A DNA stretch of 13,737 nucleotides from NCBI GenBank assembly GCA_027325115.1, contig DAHWFG010000566.1, positions 1-13,737 on the forward strand, given 5' to 3'. The position numbers and the translations under genes were made by a program. Shown piece by piece: positions 1 to 6,761 of this stretch (the first letter of the stretch is position 1; the number at the start of each line of letters is the position of its first letter). Below the pieces are notes generated by a model, which ran no database searches, had not been told where the DNA came from, and saw only the letters and a list, made by a program, of their open reading frames with translations. This DNA is from JAKBCQ01 sp021807585 (lineage in GTDB: Bacteria; Planctomycetota; Planctomycetia; Isosphaerales; Isosphaeraceae).

Positions 1-4
1 TACC

Positions 5-138
5 GTCTCGGTCGGCGCCTCGCCCTCGCGAATCAAAATACAATGATACAAAACGCCGGCTCGGTCGGCGCCTCGTCCTCCCGAATCAAAATACAATGAT
101 ACAAAACGCCGTCTCGGTCGGCGCCTCGCCCTCCCGAA
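5..138. repeat. 53-bp tandem repeat, about 2.5 copies, cut by window edge
   Basis: Two full units (5-57 and 58-110) are followed by a partial third (111-138). The period is exactly 53 bp, and the first two units differ at only three positions. Each unit has a GC-rich half containing GTCGGCGCC and an AT-rich half containing AATCAAAATACAATGATAC. The units abut with no unique spacers, so this is a minisatellite-like array and not a CRISPR. Because 53 is not a multiple of 3, the array cannot encode an in-frame peptide repeat. It may continue to the left of the window. Confidence 0.9.
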
Positions 139-343
139 GATTCGTTCTCTTGACCCAAACCAAACATGAGGACGACACGGGGACGGTGCGGGGTAACCGC
201 CGAGGGACCAGCAATCGCAGTGACCTACATCAAGTTCCTAATCACGTTGATCGGTCTAAATTCCATTGGCCGGCGACCGCGCATTCGGATTGCAAGATCC
301 GTTTTCCGGTTTTGTCGATTTTTTGGAGGGGGATTTGGAGTTG

Positions 344-430
344 ATGAAAAGGCTTGTTTATGAGGGTTTATCGCACGAGTATTCAGAAGAACTGTCTTAT
401 ATCATAAATCGTTCACCGCAGCTGTATTGA
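344..430 (+). CDS. Possible small ORF, 28 aa, unknown function
   Basis: An ATG at 344 opens a 28-codon frame ending in TGA at 428-430. The peptide starts MKRLVYEGLSHEYSEE and ends RSPQLY, and it is mixed in charge with no membrane segment. Purine-rich ribosome-binding candidates lie upstream: GGAGGGGG at 325-332 and GGAG at 337-340. The first is at a workable if long spacing (about 11-12 nt) and the second is too close. Composition is lower in GC than the surrounding genes. I do not recognise it. It could be a real microprotein, the remnant of a longer gene, or chance. Confidence 0.22.
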   Translation: MKRLVYEGLSHEYSEELSYIINRSPQLY

Positions 431-711
431 TTTTTTCAAACATCGACGGAAGGGTGAAATGATCCAAATCGTCGGGTTCCATTGTTCATTTGGTGATCGA
501 TCGCCGTTGAAATCGTTTCAGGGATTCCGTCGCTTTCCATTCTCGTGTTGATTCCGATCGTATTCCGATTCCGGCGTGGTAAAGGTCGAGATCGATCGAT
601 TCGTTCGCCTTGATGCTGCGCCTACTCTCTACCGTCGAATCTTATCCGGGGATACGACGATCCCGTTTTCATTCTCATCGACGAACGAATATGACCTTCA
701 CACTCTATTGA

Positions 712-742
712 ATCATATCCCTGATAATACATATGGTATGAT
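712..742. repeat. Inverted repeat downstream of cbiO
   Basis: ATCATATCC at 712-720 pairs with GGTATGAT at 735-742, with one bulged T. The loop is about 14 nt. It lies beyond the 3' end of cbiO on the transcribed strand. It could be a weak terminator or a protein site. A related ATCATA...TATGAT arrangement occurs upstream of cbiM at 3420-3455. Confidence 0.3.
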
Positions 743-753
743 TGATATAATTG

Positions 754-775
754 AAGCAAGGTGAAATCATTGCTT
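754..775 (-). terminator. Weak hairpin overlapping the cbiO stop codon
   Basis: AAGCAA (754-759) and TTGCTT (770-775) form a 6-bp stem around a 10-nt loop. The stem overlaps the TAA stop of cbiO (776-774). On the transcribed strand the sequence after the stem is AT-rich but has no run of U, so this is at best a weak intrinsic terminator. Confidence 0.2.
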
Positions 776-1628
776 AGCCCCGGCCGAGCTTGACGCTTAG
801 AGGCGTTTCGAGCCCGTGCGTCTCGAGCAGAAGCGGATCGCCCATAACGTTGCGCGTCAGCCCGTCGGCGACGATCTCGCCGCCGTCGAGGAGAATTGTT
901 CGATTGCACAATTCTAGAACCATTTCAAGATCGTGCGTCGCGATCAGCTTTGTCGCGGGGAGCGAACGGATGAGTGAGATAAATTGACGACGGGCTCGAG
1001 GATCGAGATTGGCGGTCGGTTCGTCGAGAACGAGAACGGTTGGATCGCACGCGAGCACCCCCGCGACGCAGACGCGCTTCCGTTCGCCGAAGCTCAAATG
1101 ACGGGGCGGGCGATCGATCGCGTCGGCGAGCCCTACCCGCGTCAAAGAGTCGATCGCGATCCTTCGTGCCTCGGTCTGCGATTTGCCCAAATTGAGCGGG
1201 CCGAAGGCGACGTCGTCGAGCACGGTGGCGCTGAACAATTGATCGTCGGGATCTTGAAAGACGAGTCCGACGCGTCGGCGGATTTCGGCGGAGTTCTTGG
1301 CGTTTAACTCGATCCCGTCGATCCAAACCGCGGCCTGCGATGATCGCCTTCGACCCCGCTCGTCTCCTCGGCCGTGATGTCCCGCGGAGGAACCCGCGTA
1401 CTCGGGGAGAAGGCCGTTCAAGTGCCATAAAAGCGTGCTTTTGCCGGCGCCGTTGGGTCCGACGAGCGCGATCGATTCTCCCGACATAATCGTCAGATCG
1501 ACGCCTCGGAGCGCGTGACGACCGTCGGGATAACGGAAATCGAGATCCTTGACGAAAACCGCGGGGGCTTTCACCGCGGTTTTGATCGCGATGAGTGGGG
1601 TTGAATCATCGGGTTGATCGCCGGACAT
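774..1628 (-). CDS. cbiO: Cobalt/nickel ECF transporter ATPase CbiO
   Basis: This is the ATP-hydrolysing subunit of an energy-coupling-factor metal importer, acting on the cytoplasmic face of the membrane with CbiQ and CbiMN. The 284-aa product has all ABC motifs: Walker A GPNGAGKST (57-65), Q-loop GLVFQDPDDQLF (Gln115) in the form typical of CbiO/EcfA, signature LSFGERKR (168-175), Walker B VLVLDEP (198-204) and switch His222 in ATHDLE. A Gly/Arg/His-rich stretch of roughly 20 residues (about 79-98) interrupts the usual spacing between Walker A and the Q-loop. I placed the start at 1628 because the ATG shares one base with the cbiQ stop (TGATG) and GGAAAGAAG lies just upstream. The frame stays open 31 codons further, but that part is inside cbiQ and not ABC-like. 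Whether the substrate is Co or Ni cannot be read from this subunit. Confidence 0.93.
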   Translation of the reverse strand: MSGDQPDDSTPLIAIKTAVKAPAVFVKDLDFRYPDGRHALRGVDLTIMSGESIALVGPNGAGKSTLLWHLNGLLPEYAGSSAGHHGRGDERGRRRSSQAAVWIDGIELNAKNSAEIRRRVGLVFQDPDDQLFSATVLDDVAFGPLNLGKSQTEARRIAIDSLTRVGLADAIDRPPRHLSFGERKRVCVAGVLACDPTVLVLDEPTANLDPRARRQFISLIRSLPATKLIATHDLEMVLELCNRTILLDGGEIVADGLTRNVMGDPLLLETHGLETPLSVKLGRG

Positions 1629-2302
1629 CACGACTTCTTTCCGGATCGACCGAGGGTCCTGATCGTACCGTCCCAACCTCGCGCCGCCATCGCCGCGTGG
1701 ACGCGATCGCCCCGCTCCCACGCGCGCAGCAACAACACCCCCAGCAGACTTGTGAGGATCGCGAAATCAAGCCGGCCCGACCCGCGAAAGGTGCGCGCCG
1801 ACCGCGCCTTGCGCATCCGATCGAGCTCGTCGGTCAGCACGTAAATATACCGGTCCATAAACATTAAGGTTGATAATAACATTTTGGGAGCGTGCGACCG
1901 GGCGAGCGCCGCGAGGATCGCGTGGAAGGGGACGATTTCGACAAGAGCGACGATCGCCGAGAGCGCGAGCGTGTTTTTGGCGAGGAGCGAACCGGCGACC
2001 GTCGCGAGTCCGAGTTCGCGCCGGGCGGGATGCGCCAGGGCGGCCATGATTGAAAAGAATGCAAATGTGATTAGGAATCCGAGACGCCGATCCCAAAGCG
2101 ATCGCGCCGAGACCCCCGCGAAGCCCGCGACGAACGCGAGCGCAATCGCCTCGATCGCAAGCGGCCGCCACGCGCCGATCGGCGTCGCCAAAACCAAGAT
2201 CACATACCCAAATGCAAAAATAATGAGGACGCGTTCATCGATGCGGTCGAGCGGGCCCGCGTCGCGATCGCCTCCGCCCGAGAACGCGAGGTTAAGCCGC
2301 AT
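1628..2302 (-). CDS. cbiQ: ECF transporter transmembrane protein CbiQ
   Basis: This is the integral membrane (T) component that couples CbiO ATP hydrolysis to the metal-binding CbiM unit. The 224-aa protein has hydrophobic segments at about 25-62, 74-90, 100-133 and 181-193. It carries the CbiQ signatures RYIYVLTDEL followed by RMRKAR (151-167), and the cytoplasmic coupling motif ERGDRVHAAMAARG (196-209), whose Ala-Arg-Gly contacts the ATPase in this family. Its start overlaps the end of cbiMN by 11 nt, and its stop overlaps the cbiO start by one base, so the three genes are very probably translationally coupled. The ribosome binding site is weak (GGGATG upstream), which fits coupling. Length is slightly short but within the family range. 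Confidence 0.93.
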   Translation of the reverse strand: MRLNLAFSGGGDRDAGPLDRIDERVLIIFAFGYVILVLATPIGAWRPLAIEAIALAFVAGFAGVSARSLWDRRLGFLITFAFFSIMAALAHPARRELGLATVAGSLLAKNTLALSAIVALVEIVPFHAILAALARSHAPKMLLSTLMFMDRYIYVLTDELDRMRKARSARTFRGSGRLDFAILTSLLGVLLLRAWERGDRVHAAMAARGWDGTIRTLGRSGKKS

Positions 2303-3275
2303 GCGACGGCATCCCCTCGGAAACCGCGACTTCGATCGGTCGAGCGAAGACGCGAGCGAGCGCCATGCCGACGGTAAAGACGACGAGCGTTCCGACGAGC
2401 CCCGCCGCCGCGGTCGCGTATTTGGGAACGCCCGGGAATTCGTAATCGGGGATCGGTGCGCGAAGCGGCGACGGTTTCTCTTCGATCAGTCCCGTTTTTT
2501 GGCCGACCCATTCGAGACCGTCGTCGAACCGAGACGCGAACGGAGCGAGGAAAATCGCCACGGCGCACGCGACCGCGAGTCCCGCGACCGCGGTTTGAAG
2601 GTGACGCCCAACGGGGGTTTGCGCCGCCTCCGCGGCGGTCGTCTCGTCGTCGAGTAACTCGGGACGCGAAAGCAAAACAAACCGCACGATCCCGCCCGTG
2701 ATCAACGCCTCGCCGACGCCGATCCCCGCGTGCGCCAAAAGCATCCAACCCAACACTGGAACAAACTCTTGAAAATGTCCCGATGCGGCGAATTCGATCG
2801 CGAACGCGGTCGCGCCCAGGATCACCGTCACCCACGCCGCGGCCATCGAAGCCAGGAGGATCCCGCGGCGACCGCCGATCGCGCGACGCAACGGCGCGTA
2901 GATCGCGTGGCCGATCGTCGAGCCGATCAAACCCATGTTGATAAAATTCGCCCCCAGTGCGTCAAGTCCGCCGTCGCCGAAGAGAAGGCATTGGACGATC
3001 AGCACCGCGGCGATCACGACCGATCCCGCCCACGGACCCAAAATCACCGCGGCGAGCACGCCCCCCAACAAATGTCCCGAGATCGGCAGCGGGTAAAGCT
3101 GAAAGTTCACCATCTGCGCCGCGAACAAGAACGCCCCGGTCATCCCCATCCGGGCCGTCGTCCGATCGCGCTCCTTGCCGCGCAACGCCCACAACCCCGC
3201 CCCCAGCCCCGCGGCGCCGAGTATCTCGGTGACGATCGCCGTCGTCGGACTCAATACCCCGTGCGGAATGTGCAT
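2292..3275 (-). CDS. cbiM: Cobalt/nickel transporter CbiM-CbiN fusion (substrate-binding S component)
   Basis: This protein captures the metal ion on the outside and passes it across the membrane. The 327-aa product joins two family members. Residues 1 to about 205 are CbiM/NikM, with hydrophobic helices, VNFQLYPLPISGHLLGG (His68) and FINMGLIGSTIGHAIY. Residues about 230-315 are a CbiN/NikN-like PDGLE domain with two membrane segments (about 234-255 and 290-311), in which the PDGLE motif reads FDDGLE. The start was set at 3275 because NikM proteins bind the metal through the amino group of Met1 and His2, and MHIP is exactly that N-terminus. A purine-rich CGGGGA lies about 10 nt upstream. Position 5 is His where relatives usually have Asp or Glu. 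It is the first gene of the operon with cbiQ and cbiO. I cannot decide between Co and Ni. Confidence 0.92.
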   Translation of the reverse strand: MHIPHGVLSPTTAIVTEILGAAGLGAGLWALRGKERDRTTARMGMTGAFLFAAQMVNFQLYPLPISGHLLGGVLAAVILGPWAGSVVIAAVLIVQCLLFGDGGLDALGANFINMGLIGSTIGHAIYAPLRRAIGGRRGILLASMAAAWVTVILGATAFAIEFAASGHFQEFVPVLGWMLLAHAGIGVGEALITGGIVRFVLLSRPELLDDETTAAEAAQTPVGRHLQTAVAGLAVACAVAIFLAPFASRFDDGLEWVGQKTGLIEEKPSPLRAPIPDYEFPGVPKYATAAAGLVGTLVVFTVGMALARVFARPIEVAVSEGMPSHAA

Positions 3276-3289
3276 CGAACGTCCCCGAG

Positions 3290-3355
3290 CTAATGCTTGA
3301 TCGACCCGACCCGCGCCGCCGCTTCGGTATGCGCGTTTTTGCAATCAGCGCACAT
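3290..3355 (-). CDS. Possible 21-aa Cys/His leader peptide upstream of cbiM
   Basis: A 21-codon frame starts at ATG 3355 with MCADCKNAHTEAA and ends with Lys-His just before TAG at 3290-3292. That is 14 nt before the cbiM ATG and adjacent to its ribosome binding site. It has a CxxC pair and two histidines, which would suit metal sensing by a leader peptide, but this is inference. No good ribosome binding site precedes the ATG. The same frame is open upstream to a GTG at 3397, giving 35 aa. It may be chance. Confidence 0.18.
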   Translation of the reverse strand: MCADCKNAHTEAAARVGSIKH

Positions 3356-3419
3356 CGGCGCGCGATCGTCAAGACCCCGAACGGCTGATTTCCTCACCGA
3401 GCCGAATTGACGACGGATC

Positions 3420-3455
3420 AATCATATGTTAAACAATTAATCATGCATGTATGAT
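3420..3455. promoter_or_regulatory. AT-rich inverted repeat upstream of the cbiMN-Q-O operon
   Basis: The 222-bp gap between mutS2 and cbiM contains an AT-rich core. AATCATAT at 3420-3427 faces TATGAT at 3450-3455, and a smaller imperfect palindrome TCATGCATGTATGA spans 3441-3454. The position fits a promoter or operator for the metal operon. The half-sites face the opposite way from the E. coli NikR operator (GTATGA...TCATAC), so I do not call it a NikR box. No cobalamin riboswitch B12 box is visible. Confidence 0.25.
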
Positions 3456-3497
3456 ATAAGGGTATTCGTATTTCGAATCGTCGCCGCCCGAGATTAA

Positions 3498-5690
3498 TCA
3501 AGATTTATCGATATAATCGTCAATTGTTCCGGGCGATTTGCCGCGCGATTTGCGGCGGGCGGGGTCGATCGCGTCGGAAGCGTTCGGGGATTTGGGGATG
3601 AGTTCGACGATTTGCACCTCCCATTGCATCCCGCCGATCGCGACGACCGCGTTCTTCTTTTTGAGGTCGATTTTGACGATTCGGCAGGGGCGGTCGCGGC
3701 CCAGGCGATCGACGACGACGGTATCTCCCGGTTTGAGGCGAGCCCGCGCCGTCTCGAGCTTCGACTCGTCGACCTCGGAGCGTGTCAGATCGGCGAGTTC
3801 GCGAGCGAGCGCCGCGCGGACGCGCTCGGCCTCGGCCCTGGCTTCGATCGCCTCGACCCGCGCCGCCTCGGCGTCGCGCCTCAACTTATGGATCAGCTCC
3901 CACTCGGGCGCCTGCGTTCCGCGTGCGTCGCGCAAATAACACTCGGCGCGATCGACGAGGCGCCCCGGAAGCCCAAGCCGGCGCGCGATCGCCGTCGCGC
4001 TTGAACGGCCGACGTCGCCGATCTTGATCCGATACCGCGGCGCAAGCGTTTCCTCGTCAAACTCGACCGCGGCGTTCTCGGCCCTCGGGTTTGTAAAAGC
4101 ATATGTTTTTAAATCGCCGATATGTGTGGTGACGATCGCGCGACAGCCGATCGAATCGAGTTCGTCGAGGATCGATCGACCGAGCGCCGCTCCCTCGACG
4201 GGGTCGGTTCCCGCGCCCAGTTCGTCGAGCAGCACGAGCGATTTCTCGGTCGCCCCGGCGACGATCGTCGCGATCCGCCGCGCGTGCGATGAAAACGTCG
4301 ATAACGATTGCTCGAGACTCTGTTCGTCGCCGATATCGGCAAAGATTTGATCAAATATTGGGACAATCGATCCTGAACGCGCAGGTATATGCATGCCCGA
4401 TTGTGCCATAAGCGCCAACAATCCGACGGTTTTGAGCGCGACGGTTTTCCCTCCCGTGTTCGGTCCCGTGATCACGAGGATTGAGAACGGATTTCCCAGA
4501 TGAACGTCGATCGGCGTCGCGGTTCGCGCCGGCGGCTTCGGCTTTGGCGGATTCTCCGAACGTTCGAGATCGATCGTAACATCCGCGGGCGAGGCGTCGT
4601 GCGTCGCGGGCTCGACGAGGGGCTCGGTTTGTTCCTTGGCGTCGGATCGCGGGGCGATCACGACCGACATCGACCGATTGTCGACGATCGGTTTTTCGAT
4701 CGTCCGCGCCGATCGTTCTTCAAAGGTTTGGGGCGATCGCGTTTCGGCTCGAAAGATCGCTTCGAGCAAAGGGTGCCGCGCCGCGGCGAGGACGAGCCCG
4801 CCGTCGTTCGCGAGATCGGCGGGATTCATCGAGTAATCAAGGCTAAACTTTGCTTGTGCGAAGATAAGATCGAGTTCGGCGAGCCGATCGAGCGTTGAAA
4901 TCAGGTCGGACGCGACATGGCCGATCTGGGCGCTTAAGCCGCGGAGGATCCGGCGAATCTCCTTCGTCTCGCGGGCTCTCAGGAATGAAAGCTGAGCCGA
5001 TTGTTCGGCGATCGCCTTCGGTTCCACATACACCGTTTCGTTGCTTGAACTCGTCCGCTGCACCGATCCGTCGATCCGGCCGCGGTGTTCGCGCGCCACG
5101 GGTAACACATAATGATGTCCTACCATTGTAAAGTTCGCGTAGCGCAAATAGCGTCGGATATCGGGTGAGCGAAGGAGGATTCGGAGGGTTTCCTGGATCC
5201 GTTCCTTGGCCTGGGCGATCTCGCGGCGGATCGCCGAGAGTTTTCGGCTTGCGGTATCGAGGATCTCGCCGCGGCGATCAAGACAACTGTCAATTTCGGC
5301 GGAGAGTCCGGCGAACTCGCCGACTCCCTGGCGCATCCCCCCCATCCTGGGGAATTGATCGCCGATCCGATCGAGCCAGCGGTCGAGTTCGCCGACGGCG
5401 CGGAGGGTCTCGCCGACCTGCGCCAGTTCTTCGGCTTCGAGAACCGCTCCCGTGGCGGCGCGGCGCGCCAAAGCTCTTACATCGCGGAGGCCGCCGAACG
5501 GCGGCGAGAGCCGCGCCGAGAGGGCCTCGGTCATCTCGGTCGTGAGTGCGGATCGGTAGGAAATAAACGCCGGGTCGACGCTCGGCGCGAGATCGATCGC
5601 GGCTTGCTTACCCATCGATGTCGCCGCGTAGCTCGCGAGCAGCTCGCGCGTCTTGTCGAATTCGAGCAACTCAAGGGTATGTGAATCCAT
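3498..5690 (-). CDS. mutS2: MutS2 family ATPase lacking the Smr domain
   Basis: MutS2 proteins bind branched DNA or collided ribosomes and do not act in mismatch repair; their Smr domain is a nuclease. This 730-aa protein has the MutS2 core with N-terminal helices and clamp-like coiled regions (1-300). The ATPase follows, with Walker A GPNTGGKT (409-416), an SxxSTFSSHA element (about 462-470), Walker B SLVLLDELGAGTDP (484-496) and TTHIGDLK (521-528). A charged coiled coil (about 595-650) leads to a KOW-like beta domain (about 653-700). The protein then ends in a short basic tail, without the DLRG and HGxG motifs of Smr; only 222 bp separate it from cbiM. Residues about 315-392 are an insertion rich in Pro, Glu and Ser between ARHPLLEA and the ATPase, where typical MutS2 has a short loop. 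The start follows a weak GAAAG site. Confidence 0.92.
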   Translation of the reverse strand: MDSHTLELLEFDKTRELLASYAATSMGKQAAIDLAPSVDPAFISYRSALTTEMTEALSARLSPPFGGLRDVRALARRAATGAVLEAEELAQVGETLRAVGELDRWLDRIGDQFPRMGGMRQGVGEFAGLSAEIDSCLDRRGEILDTASRKLSAIRREIAQAKERIQETLRILLRSPDIRRYLRYANFTMVGHHYVLPVAREHRGRIDGSVQRTSSSNETVYVEPKAIAEQSAQLSFLRARETKEIRRILRGLSAQIGHVASDLISTLDRLAELDLIFAQAKFSLDYSMNPADLANDGGLVLAAARHPLLEAIFRAETRSPQTFEERSARTIEKPIVDNRSMSVVIAPRSDAKEQTEPLVEPATHDASPADVTIDLERSENPPKPKPPARTATPIDVHLGNPFSILVITGPNTGGKTVALKTVGLLALMAQSGMHIPARSGSIVPIFDQIFADIGDEQSLEQSLSTFSSHARRIATIVAGATEKSLVLLDELGAGTDPVEGAALGRSILDELDSIGCRAIVTTHIGDLKTYAFTNPRAENAAVEFDEETLAPRYRIKIGDVGRSSATAIARRLGLPGRLVDRAECYLRDARGTQAPEWELIHKLRRDAEAARVEAIEARAEAERVRAALARELADLTRSEVDESKLETARARLKPGDTVVVDRLGRDRPCRIVKIDLKKKNAVVAIGGMQWEVQIVELIPKSPNASDAIDPARRKSRGKSPGTIDDYIDKS

Positions 5691-5771
5691 GATGATCTTT
5701 CAACGGCGACTGCGATCGAATCTCCGCGGCGTCGGATCGAACGAATCGATCGGATTCGGAGATAAGACGAT

Positions 5772-6761
5772 TTAGGGCAAGTTGAGGTCGCGCGCCAAAT
5801 TGGGAAAAGTTGGTTTCACGGATTGAGCCTGCCGGGTCGGCGGCTGGATCGGCGGCTGAACCGGGGTTGATTCTGCTTGAATCGGCCGGGTCGGCGGTTG
5901 AATCGGCACAACCGCTTGAGGCGGCGGCTCGGCTTGCGGCGGCGCGTTTGTCGCTTGAGCGGTATTGGTTTGTTGAATCGTCCCCGGTTGATCGACGGGC
6001 GTCGGGTTTGGGGAGGCCGTGGCGGTTTGGATCGCCGCCGCTTTTTTCTCGGAGTGTGCGATCTGTTCGTCGAGGTACGATTTCCACTTTTTGAAGTCGC
6101 CGCCGTAATCTTTGCCGGTAATCGCAGTGAGCGCCTGACGCGTGGCGAACGTTAAACCCACCTTGCTTCGAACGCCTTTTTTGGCGCCGTCGACCTGTTC
6201 GTCGCGCGCCATGTTATCGATCAACATCGCCAATACACGCGGATCTTTGGGTTTGAGCATTCCGAGCGCGTCGATCGCCGCGACGCGCGATTCGACATAA
6301 TTATCAGTAACCATCACTCGTGCAAGTATAAGTGAATCTTCAGGTTCGCCGATTTTCCCGAGCGCCAGGCACGCCTCGGCGCGGACGAGCGATTCCTCGT
6401 CGTTGACCGCCATGCGGAGCGCGGGGAGGGCCGATTTGCGACCGATCGCCCCCAGCGTGCGACAAATCATGGCGCGGGTCGCGGTCGGCTCGCGCCCTTG
6501 CTGAAGGTTGTGCGCCAGGATCGCCGACGCTTTCTCGCGCTGGTCGTCGCTATCGTAAGCCTTGGGGGATGCGAGCTTGGAATACGCGAGATAACGGATA
6601 TTGGGATCGGGGTTTTTTTCGACGTTCCGCAGGAAGCTCGCCGAAGTCGTCCCGAGATAAGGTCCGCAGCCCGCGAGGCACGCGGCGAGCGCGACGACCG
6701 CGCGTCCCCACGAAGTACCGGGTCGAGCTTCCGCGAGATCGCATTCCCGTCCGATACGCAT
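5772..6761 (-). CDS. HEAT-repeat lipoprotein with Pro/Gln-rich tail
   Basis: This 329-aa protein has no assignable enzyme activity. A hydrophobic stretch ends in the lipobox LAGC (Cys32), so it is probably exported and lipid-anchored. Residues about 43-185 are HEAT/PBS-type alpha repeats, visible as recurring patterns such as RAMICRTLGAIGRKSALPAL and RAEACLALGKIGEPEDSLIL; such scaffolds usually bind other proteins. Residues about 245-329 are a Pro/Gln/Thr tail with near-repeats of QPPTRPIQ and QPPIQPPTRQ. I chose ATG 6761 because it gives a signal peptide of plausible length. No clear ribosome binding site supports it, and the frame is open to 7010. It lies 81 bp upstream of mutS2 on the same strand, so the two may be co-transcribed, with no functional link implied. 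Confidence 0.75.
   Translation of the reverse strand: MRIGRECDLAEARPGTSWGRAVVALAACLAGCGPYLGTTSASFLRNVEKNPDPNIRYLAYSKLASPKAYDSDDQREKASAILAHNLQQGREPTATRAMICRTLGAIGRKSALPALRMAVNDEESLVRAEACLALGKIGEPEDSLILARVMVTDNYVESRVAAIDALGMLKPKDPRVLAMLIDNMARDEQVDGAKKGVRSKVGLTFATRQALTAITGKDYGGDFKKWKSYLDEQIAHSEKKAAAIQTATASPNPTPVDQPGTIQQTNTAQATNAPPQAEPPPQAVVPIQPPTRPIQAESTPVQPPIQPPTRQAQSVKPTFPNLARDLNLP

Larger units (their letters stand above)
139..773. other. Intergenic region without a convincing gene
   Basis: About 635 bp lie between the tandem repeat and the end of the cbiO gene. Reading frames here are short and resemble no family I recognise. The stretch from about 340 to 470 and the one from about 660 to 770 are visibly richer in A and T than the neighbouring genes. 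It holds one possible small ORF (344-430) and two inverted repeats near the cbiO stop (712-742 and 754-775). I saw no riboswitch consensus, tRNA or structured RNA that I could name. Confidence 0.6.

Noticed and set aside
1..138. CRISPR array at the left edge
   Set aside because: The full 53-bp unit is conserved with no unique spacers between copies, so it is a plain tandem repeat.
166..363. 65-codon plus-strand frame after the tandem repeat
   Set aside because: Composition is that of random GC-rich DNA and I found no ribosome binding site or recognisable motif.
576..764. 62-codon plus-strand frame before the cbiO end
   Set aside because: It runs through the inverted repeats beyond cbiO, has no ribosome binding site and no recognisable motif.
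1629..1721. 31-residue N-terminal extension of CbiO
   Set aside because: It overlaps cbiQ coding sequence, while ATG 1628 forms a TGATG junction with a purine-rich site upstream.
1884..2657. Plus-strand reading frame opposite cbiQ and cbiMN
   Set aside because: It is antisense to two well-supported genes, is Arg-rich and has no recognisable domain, as expected from GC-rich shadow frames.
3464..3478. ATTCG/CGAAT hairpin after mutS2 as a terminator
   Set aside because: Only a 5-bp stem without a U-tract, which is too weak to call.
3276..3497. Cobalamin riboswitch or NikR operator upstream of cbiM
   Set aside because: No B12-box-like sequence is visible, and the ATCATA...TATGAT half-sites face the wrong way for the NikR consensus.
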